Positions 5,822-9,968 of a DNA stretch of 9,968 nt are shown in pieces. The position numbers and the translations under genes are program-made. The stretch's first letter is position 1; every line of letters starts with the position of its first letter. The DNA lies in contig JAIRSB010000166.1 in NCBI GenBank assembly GCA_031255655.1, positions 1 through 9,968 on the forward strand, written 5' to 3'. The stretch comes from Spirochaetaceae bacterium. Lineage in GTDB: Bacteria > Spirochaetota > Spirochaetia > Treponematales > Breznakiellaceae. Below the pieces are notes generated by a model. It did no database searches. It was given only the letters and a program-made list of their open reading frames with translations, and was not told the DNA's origin.

Positions 5822-6979
5822 ATGGATATTTGTCTGCATAACGGCACGCTGATTTACGGCTCGTCAGCTCTGGCGGACTGTGCCGTTCTGATAAAAGACT
5901 CCAAAATTGCAGACGTTTTCAGCCGGAAACGTTTTGAACAAAAAACGTTTCCGAGCGATACGCTCATCATTGATGTGAAGGGAGCGTACATAGCTCCGGG
6001 TTTTATCGACACTCATATTCACGGATACGGCGGTTATGGGACAGAAGACTGCGAGCCCGCTTCTATTCTTGAGATGTCCCGTGGCCTCGCGGAACGCGGC
6101 GTAAGCGCGTTCAACCCGACACTTTACCCTTCGAGCGAAGAGGACATGATAAAGTCGATAAAAGCCATCACTAAGGCTATGGGTAAGGAGCGCGGGGCGC
6201 GGATTATGGGGATTCATCTTGAAGGGCCTTTCCTGTCGCCCGAAAAGATGGGTGTTCAGCGTCCTGAAACGATAAAACCTGTGGATATTGATTTGTTCGA
6301 GCGTTTGTGGAACGCGGCGGAAGGGCATATAGTCAACATGACCGTCGCTCCCGAAATTAAGCGTATGCACGAGCTTGCTCTGGTTTGCCGTAAAAAAGGC
6401 GTGGTATTGCAAGCAGGGCACACAAATGCGCTGTATTCCAACATGGTTGAAGGCTTTCAAGCGGGTATAATGCACGCTACTCATTTATTCAACGCTATGC
6501 GTCAGATGAACCACCACGATCCGGGCGCAGCGGGAGCCGCGCTTATAAATTACGATATGTCTTGTGAAGTTATAGCTGATGGCGTTCATATTCATCCCGA
6601 TCTGTTCAAGCTGCTAATGCGCGTGAAGCCCATGAACAAGATTGTGCTTGTAACGGACGGATTGAAGCCGTCCGGACAGACTAGAGGGACGCTTATAGCC
6701 AATGGGGAAGAGGTAAAATTCGAGGGCGGCTGCTTTTGCCGCGCTTCGGACGGAGTTATGGCGGGTTCAGCGCTTACGATGATACGCGGCATACAGAATC
6801 TGGTCAATTTCGATTTTTCGCTGGTGGACGCGGTGCGCTGCGCCACGGCAAACCCTGCCCAAGTGATGGGTTACTCGTCCATGGGACAGCTTACGCCCGG
6901 ATACGATGCTGATATCACGGTGTTCAACGATAAATTCGAGATACAGCATGTAATTATAGCCGGCGTTCTAGTGCGTTAA
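5822..6979 (+). CDS. nagA: N-acetylglucosamine-6-phosphate deacetylase (NagA)
   Basis: NagA removes the acetyl group from N-acetylglucosamine-6-phosphate, giving acetate and the substrate of NagB. The 385 residues are the normal length for this amidohydrolase-superfamily enzyme. The metal and catalytic positions are all present: FIDTHIHG (61-68, H65 and H67), GIHLEGPFLSP (130-140, E134), QAGHTNA (197-203, H200), HATHLFNAM (218-226, H221) and LVTDGLKPSG (276-285, catalytic D279). A C-terminal VMGYSSMGQLTPGYDADI block returns to the small beta domain. The ATG at 5822 has AGGGGGA in front. It probably shares a transcript with the two genes after it, since the next ATG is 4 bases past its stop. 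Whether nagB reads through into it depends on the 254-base structured gap. Confidence 0.96.
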   Translation: MDICLHNGTLIYGSSALADCAVLIKDSKIADVFSRKRFEQKTFPSDTLIIDVKGAYIAPGFIDTHIHGYGGYGTEDCEPASILEMSRGLAERGVSAFNPTLYPSSEEDMIKSIKAITKAMGKERGARIMGIHLEGPFLSPEKMGVQRPETIKPVDIDLFERLWNAAEGHIVNMTVAPEIKRMHELALVCRKKGVVLQAGHTNALYSNMVEGFQAGIMHATHLFNAMRQMNHHDPGAAGAALINYDMSCEVIADGVHIHPDLFKLLMRVKPMNKIVLVTDGLKPSGQTRGTLIANGEEVKFEGGCFCRASDGVMAGSALTMIRGIQNLVNFDFSLVDAVRCATANPAQVMGYSSMGQLTPGYDADITVFNDKFEIQHVIIAGVLVR

Positions 6980-6983
6980 TCTC

Positions 6984-7898
6984 ATGCTTGGCAACGGTTT
7001 TGCGGGACGGACGGGCAGCAAAAATCAAAAAGAAAACGCTATCGGTTTTTTGTTCCTGTTTTTTGCGGCGGGAGGCACGGCGAATGCGGGAGAAGTGGAA
7101 ATTTTCAGGACAAAGCACGTTCCAGTGAACGGAGTCGTAATTGTCGCACACGGTTTGAACGTTAAACCTGCAAAGATGGGTGGGCCGGAAGACGAGGGGA
7201 CTATCGTAAAAGCGCTGCTTGACGGCGGGTATCATGTAGTCCGCGCAGCGCTCACCGGACATTCCGGCGAGGAGGACGGCATGACGACTGTTACGGCGAG
7301 GACATGGCTTGATGACGCCCGCGAATGCGTTTCAGTTGCCCGCTCCGTCTCGGAGCGGGCGGACGCACAACCATATCCGCTGTACCTTGTGGGTTTTTCT
7401 CTTGGCGCGCTTGTATTCGAGGTTTTGATGAATGAAGGTGTGGTTTTTGAAAAAGCTGTCCTGTTTTCGCCGGCTGTCGCGATTAAGACTTTGGTGCGCG
7501 GGGTTCTTCTGCTTGGATTTCCGCCTTTTACCCTACCCGGCGGTGGACAGATTATAGCGAGCAAAAGTCCGGTGGAATACCGCGCCGGAGCGGGTGTTTC
7601 CCTCGCCGCGTACAAGGCTTTGTTCGAGTTGGAAAAGCGGCTCGCGGCGGACTCTTTCGCGAAAAATAACATTCCAACACTGGTGTTCATAGATCCGTTG
7701 GACGAGTTGGTTTCTTACACAAAACTGAAAAGATTGATAAGCAAATTTAATCTTTCAAACTGGAGGCAGCGGTCTGTGTACAGCAAGGGAGGGCGGGTAA
7801 GGCCGGCATATCGTCATCTGATAATTGATGGTGTTTGTTTGAGTGAAAAAGAATGGGCGGCTGTCCGCCGTGATATGCTTGATTTTTTGAGTGGTTAG
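6984..7898 (+). CDS. Alpha/beta hydrolase with N-terminal signal or anchor segment
   Basis: A 304-residue serine hydrolase of the alpha/beta fold, resembling the S33 / monoacylglycerol-lipase type. Residues 1-18 are polar and basic, 19-30 hydrophobic (AIGFLFLFFAAG), then GTANAGE gives a plausible signal-peptidase site after A35, so the enzyme is probably exported; a lasting anchor is also possible. VVIVAHGL (51-58) supplies the oxyanion region, VGFSLGA (136-142) the nucleophile S139, FIDPLDELVS (235-244) the acid (D240 by position) and YRHLI (276-280) the catalytic H278. The substrate cannot be told from sequence; esters, lysophospholipids or acylglycerols are reasonable. The start is 4 bases after nagA with only a weak ribosome site, so translation is probably coupled. 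The next gene follows after 2 bases, tying it to the YhhN protein. Confidence 0.82.
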   Translation: MLGNGFAGRTGSKNQKENAIGFLFLFFAAGGTANAGEVEIFRTKHVPVNGVVIVAHGLNVKPAKMGGPEDEGTIVKALLDGGYHVVRAALTGHSGEEDGMTTVTARTWLDDARECVSVARSVSERADAQPYPLYLVGFSLGALVFEVLMNEGVVFEKAVLFSPAVAIKTLVRGVLLLGFPPFTLPGGGQIIASKSPVEYRAGAGVSLAAYKALFELEKRLAADSFAKNNIPTLVFIDPLDELVSYTKLKRLISKFNLSNWRQRSVYSKGGRVRPAYRHLIIDGVCLSEKEWAAVRRDMLDFLSG

Positions 7899-7900
7899 CC

Positions 7901-8548
7901 GTGCCTTTTAGTGTTTTATCCGCGCTGATTGCTGCCGGTTTCGCGGCGGCGAACTTGTTTTGCATCATATTTTTCTATCAAAAACCGGCACAGGCGTTCA
8001 CAAAAATATGTATAATGCCATTTCTCGCGCTTTATTATGCGTTGTCAGACGGGGTATTCCTACCTGCCGTGTTCGCGGCGGCTCTTTTTTTCTGGCTGGG
8101 CGATATTCTGTTTGCAAAAAGGCGCAGCACTCCCGTTATTGTCTGCGGAATTGCCACGTTTTTTGCCGGAAATCTCTGCTATTCGGTCTCTCTTTCACGC
8201 TTTGTCTCTTTTTCCGTGGGCGCGTTTCTTTGCGCCGTTATCATCACCGCCGCCGCGCTTGTTTTGATTTTCGCTTCCATTCCGACGGCGCGCCGGTTTC
8301 TTGCCGCCGCCACCATGTTCTATGCCCTCTCGCTTGCGCTGCTGCTTTTACACGCGGCGGCGCTGCTCGTTCAACGCCGAGATTTTGCCTCTTTCCTAAT
8401 TTTCGCCGGCATTCTCTGTTTAACCGTTTCCGACATATCCCTTGCCCGCGCTTATCGCAGCAAAGCCAACAGGCTTTCAAACTTTCTGGTCATGTTCCTA
8501 TACTCCGCCTCACAGTTTTGCCTGCTAACCGGCCTTTCCTCCCTCTAA
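7901..8548 (+). CDS. YhhN/TMEM86 family membrane protein (putative lysoplasmalogenase)
   Basis: A 215-residue, very hydrophobic protein with about seven or eight membrane segments. Its family marks are FFWLGDILF (63-71, D68), the middle LCYS, and the C-terminal block LTVSDISLARAY (174-185, D178) followed by FLYSASQF (199-206). These polar residues within membrane segments are the conserved positions of the YhhN/TMEM86 family, whose characterised members cleave the vinyl-ether bond of lysoplasmalogens. It starts with GTG at 7901, only 2 bases after the hydrolase stop, with no strong ribosome site of its own, so translational coupling is likely. Plasmalogens are common in anaerobes, which fits the rest of the window. 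Family assignment is fairly confident; the enzymatic activity is inference. Confidence 0.78.
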   Translation: MPFSVLSALIAAGFAAANLFCIIFFYQKPAQAFTKICIMPFLALYYALSDGVFLPAVFAAALFFWLGDILFAKRRSTPVIVCGIATFFAGNLCYSVSLSRFVSFSVGAFLCAVIITAAALVLIFASIPTARRFLAAATMFYALSLALLLLHAAALLVQRRDFASFLIFAGILCLTVSDISLARAYRSKANRLSNFLVMFLYSASQFCLLTGLSSL

Positions 8549-8736
8549 ATCCCTAAACAAGCCGGAGGCAGGGTGTTCGCAGTGGCAATGCGACATGGCG
8601 CGGAGGGTGACCTCCTCTCATTCAGGAAGAGAAGATTCCGGGAGTCTCTGGCATAGCGTTTTTAAGACTTTCTCATAAACTTTAACCGTCAGATACGGGC
8701 TTTGTTCAACAAACCGTATAGCCATAACCAACCTGA

Positions 8737-8952
8737 ACAGTCATCTTGTGCTTTGAGTATGAACGGACAGTGTCGAATGACCACACTATATGGTTCGAAA
8801 ACCGGCTGTTTCAAATTCTGAGAGGGAATCCCCCCCAGCCCAAGAAGTAAGTTACGGTGAAGAAGAAACTGGACGGAACCATAAGCATACAATGGAAAGA
8901 CAAACTGCTCAAAATCACGGAACTGCCGCCAAACAAGGATATCAAACAGCCC
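8737..8952 (+). pseudogene. C-terminal remnant of an ISNCY-like transposase
   Basis: One plus-strand frame reads ILCFEYERTVSNDHTIWF, then ENRLFQILRGNPPQPKK, a TAA stop at 8848-8850, and continues in the same frame with VTVKKKLDGTISIQWKDK and LLKITELPP. This resembles, from memory, the C-terminal region of ISNCY-type DDE transposases, with the pattern of two short beta strands, PRPK, then VTV and DG-I-WK. The internal stop, a stop at 8734-8736 upstream and a likely frameshift near 8740 show that it is dead. No catalytic domain is present. The similarity stops where the oppositely oriented IS3-like fragment begins. Confidence 0.55.
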
Positions 8953-8954
8953 AT

Positions 8955-9109
8955 ATCCGCCTCTCGCGCCTGCTGTATCCAGCATCGCAGCATATTCTCA
9001 TTAACGCCCAAATCCAAAGCCATCAGTCTTACCGGCTTTTCTTTTTTTCCGCAATAGCTACTGCTTCAGCCTTAACTCCTTTGCGTCCACTAAATGGGGT
9101 AAAGTCCAC
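8955..9109 (-). pseudogene. N-terminal remnant of an IS3-type transposase OrfA
   Basis: On the minus strand a GTG at 9109, preceded by AAGGAGG, opens the frame VDFTPFSGRKGVKAEAVAIA, which ends at a TAA (9029-9031). The homology resumes in another frame with KPVRLMALDLGVNENMLRCW and IQQAREAD. Joined, these give the helix-turn-helix region of an IS3-family OrfA (KAEAV-A, then a LGV-x-N-x-L-x-x-W core). A frameshift separates the halves, and similarity ends abruptly at 8955, against the ISNCY-like fragment. The OrfB integrase is absent, so this is a truncated relic. Confidence 0.6.
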
Positions 9110-9178
9110 CCTGTATAGAACCTCCTTATCAAGTTGACAGCCCACGTCTGCCCGTGAAGAATACCATCGTGTTTATGT

Positions 9179-9271
9179 TTTGGCGAAAAAATCGGCTTCA
9201 AAGCGTATTCGACAAAGCATTACAATGTGAAATTCATCGAGTTCCTGAACAAAGACAAAAAGTCGTATAGT
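9179..9271 (+). pseudogene. Possible IS630-like transposase fragment
   Basis: The frame reads GEKIGFKAYSTKHYNVKF and then IEFLNKDKKSYS. The pattern of a strand, then H-x-x-x-x-F-I-x-F-L, then D-K-x-Y, recalls the segment before the second catalytic Asp of IS630-like transposases. It has no start, no ribosome site and no catalytic residues, and the similarity is lost on both sides. This is weak evidence, given for completeness. Confidence 0.25.
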
Positions 9272-9373
9272 TGCCAAACACCTGATACGCAATGCCTTCT
9301 TTGCCAGTGTCAAAGTTCCAGAACCTGCGAAATGGGAGTGAGCGATTCGCCCATTATGACAGAGCAAACAAAA

Positions 9374-9400
9374 CCCCCCGCCTTATATATAAGGCGGGGG
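9374..9400 (-). terminator. Intrinsic terminator of fdhF
   Basis: In the minus-strand transcript CCCCCGCCTT pairs with AAGGCGGGGG across an ATATAT loop. The stem is followed by one more G and then TTTTGTTTGC. A GC-rich stem with a U-run, 40 bases past the fdhF stop, is a classic intrinsic terminator. A second small hairpin (GGGG at 9424-9427 with CCCC at 9433-9436) lies between it and the stop. Confidence 0.88.
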
Positions 9401-9440
9401 TTCGGAGCCGGCTTTCGCTAAACGGGGTTTCGCCCCTCCG

Positions 9441-9968
9441 TTAAGAGGCGTCTTTTACGATACCCATCTGGGCGCGGATCTCCGCGTAGTTGTCAAGAAC
9501 GTGCTGTTCCGCCCAGGCTTGATCATCGATTTTTTCGACACGACAGGCAGCGTACTTGTACTCCGGCGTATTGCTTACCGGGTCAAGCGACGCCTGCGTA
9601 AGCTCATTGCACGCGCCAATCCACCATTGGTAAGTCATGTAGACCGCACCCTTTTTCACCCGCTCAGTCGGCAGACAGCGCGTTATGCAGTATCCGCGTT
9701 TGGAGATAATCTTAATTAATTCACCCTTACGCAGCCCTAGCGCGTCGCAGTCTTTCGGACTCATCTGCGCCCAGCCCGGCTCGTCCTCCAGGTTGCGAAG
9801 CAGACGGCAGTTTCCGGTCATCGTGCGCACAGAATAGTGGCCAACCTCGCGAACAGTCGAGAACACAAGCGGATATTCGTCATTTTCAAGCTCTTTAGGC
9901 GGCCTCCAATCCGTACCGTAGAATTTAGCCCTGCCATCCGGGTGGGCAAACTTGCCCCCTTTGTGAAG
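9441..9968 (-). CDS. fdhF: Formate dehydrogenase, FdhF/FDH-H type, C-terminal part (gene begins beyond the right edge)
   Basis: This is the last 175 residues of a molybdenum- or tungsten-bis-MGD enzyme that interconverts formate and CO2. The frame is open from base 9968 to the TAA at 9441-9443. It forms the C-terminal molybdopterin-dinucleotide-binding domain: DGRAKFYGTDWRPP, then STVREVGHYSVRTMTGNC, GWAQMSPKDCDALGLRKG and AVYMTYQWWIGACNELT, and TPEYKYAACRVEKI. From memory this follows the E. coli FdhF tail closely, including the YMTYQWWIGACNEL block, so I assign it to the FDH-H group rather than the nitrate-reductase or membrane FdnG groups. The iron-sulfur domain and the Sec or Cys active site are outside the window, so that choice cannot be read. 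It ends with its own terminator at 9374-9400. Its place near acsDCE fits the first step of the Wood-Ljungdahl methyl branch. Confidence 0.92.
   Translation of the reverse strand, partial: LHKGGKFAHPDGRAKFYGTDWRPPKELENDEYPLVFSTVREVGHYSVRTMTGNCRLLRNLEDEPGWAQMSPKDCDALGLRKGELIKIISKRGYCITRCLPTERVKKGAVYMTYQWWIGACNELTQASLDPVSNTPEYKYAACRVEKIDDQAWAEQHVLDNYAEIRAQMGIVKDAS

Larger units (their letters stand above)
8549..9440. other. Long gene-free region with decayed mobile-element fragments
   Basis: No intact gene is seen in these roughly 890 bases. From 8549 to about 8736 I see only short stem-loops (GGAGG at 8602-8606 with CCTCC at 8611-8615) and no clear terminator for the yhhN transcript. From 8737 to about 9271 there are transposase-like fragments on both strands, listed separately. 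The last part, 9374-9442, holds the terminator of the gene entering from the right. The open frames of up to 115 codons here lack ribosome sites and protein-like composition. Confidence 0.7.

Noticed and set aside
5864..6484. Minus-strand open frame of 206 codons opposite nagA
   Set aside because: Shadow of nagA, whose every catalytic residue is intact on the other strand.
8549..8700. tRNA or small RNA gene after yhhN
   Set aside because: No cloverleaf or T-arm motif can be folded; only short, weak stems are seen.
8689..8985. 98-codon minus-strand open frame in the intergenic region
   Set aside because: It crosses two unrelated transposase remnants in the wrong frame, has no ribosome site and shows no family resemblance.

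Overview
The window looks like chromosomal DNA from an anaerobic, CO2-fixing (acetogenic) bacterium. The minus strand carries the methyl-branch genes of the Wood-Ljungdahl pathway (acsD, acsC, acsE). The right edge holds the C-terminal part of a formate dehydrogenase of the FdhF (FDH-H) type. Between them sit genes for N-acetylglucosamine use (nagB, nagA) and two small lipid or ester-type enzymes. Base composition is balanced, with GC-rich codon choice and AT-rich control regions. The host cannot be named from sequence alone. Wood-Ljungdahl genes, an FdhF-type enzyme, nag genes and CATTGCGAG-type dispersed repeats together would fit an insect-gut acetogenic spirochaete (Treponema primitia-like). 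That is an inference with modest support, and other anaerobes remain possible.

Layout. 1-627 (minus): 5' half of tilS, running off the left edge and separated from the next gene by a strong hairpin terminator (655-706). 746-3943 (minus): operon acsD-acsC-acsE, transcribed right to left from a promoter near 3984-4011. Each gene has a strong Shine-Dalgarno sequence, and the acsC-acsE gap contains two tandem stem-loops. 4065-4757 (minus): cutC, divergent from nagB. 4824-5567 (plus): nagB, with a promoter so close to the ATG that the mRNA should be leaderless. 5568-5821: a degenerate palindromic dispersed repeat followed by a stem-loop. 5822-8548 (plus): nagA, a secreted or anchored alpha/beta hydrolase and a YhhN-family membrane protein, packed 4 and 2 bases apart. 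8549-9440: no intact gene but at least two, perhaps three, decayed transposase fragments. 9374-9400: terminator of the minus-strand fdhF, which enters from the right edge (9441-9968).

How the genes work together. FdhF would reduce CO2 to formate (or oxidise formate). After conversion to methyl-tetrahydrofolate by enzymes outside the window, AcsE moves the methyl group to the cobalt of the AcsC/AcsD corrinoid iron-sulfur protein, which delivers it to acetyl-CoA synthase, also outside the window. NagA and NagB turn N-acetylglucosamine-6-phosphate into acetate, ammonia and fructose-6-phosphate. CutC shares the control region with nagB. The hydrolase and the YhhN protein are probably co-translated and may act in successive steps on ether lipids. 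The main unusual points are the predicted leaderless nagB mRNA, the stem-loops inside the acs operon, the hydrolase-YhhN pair and the transposase graveyard.
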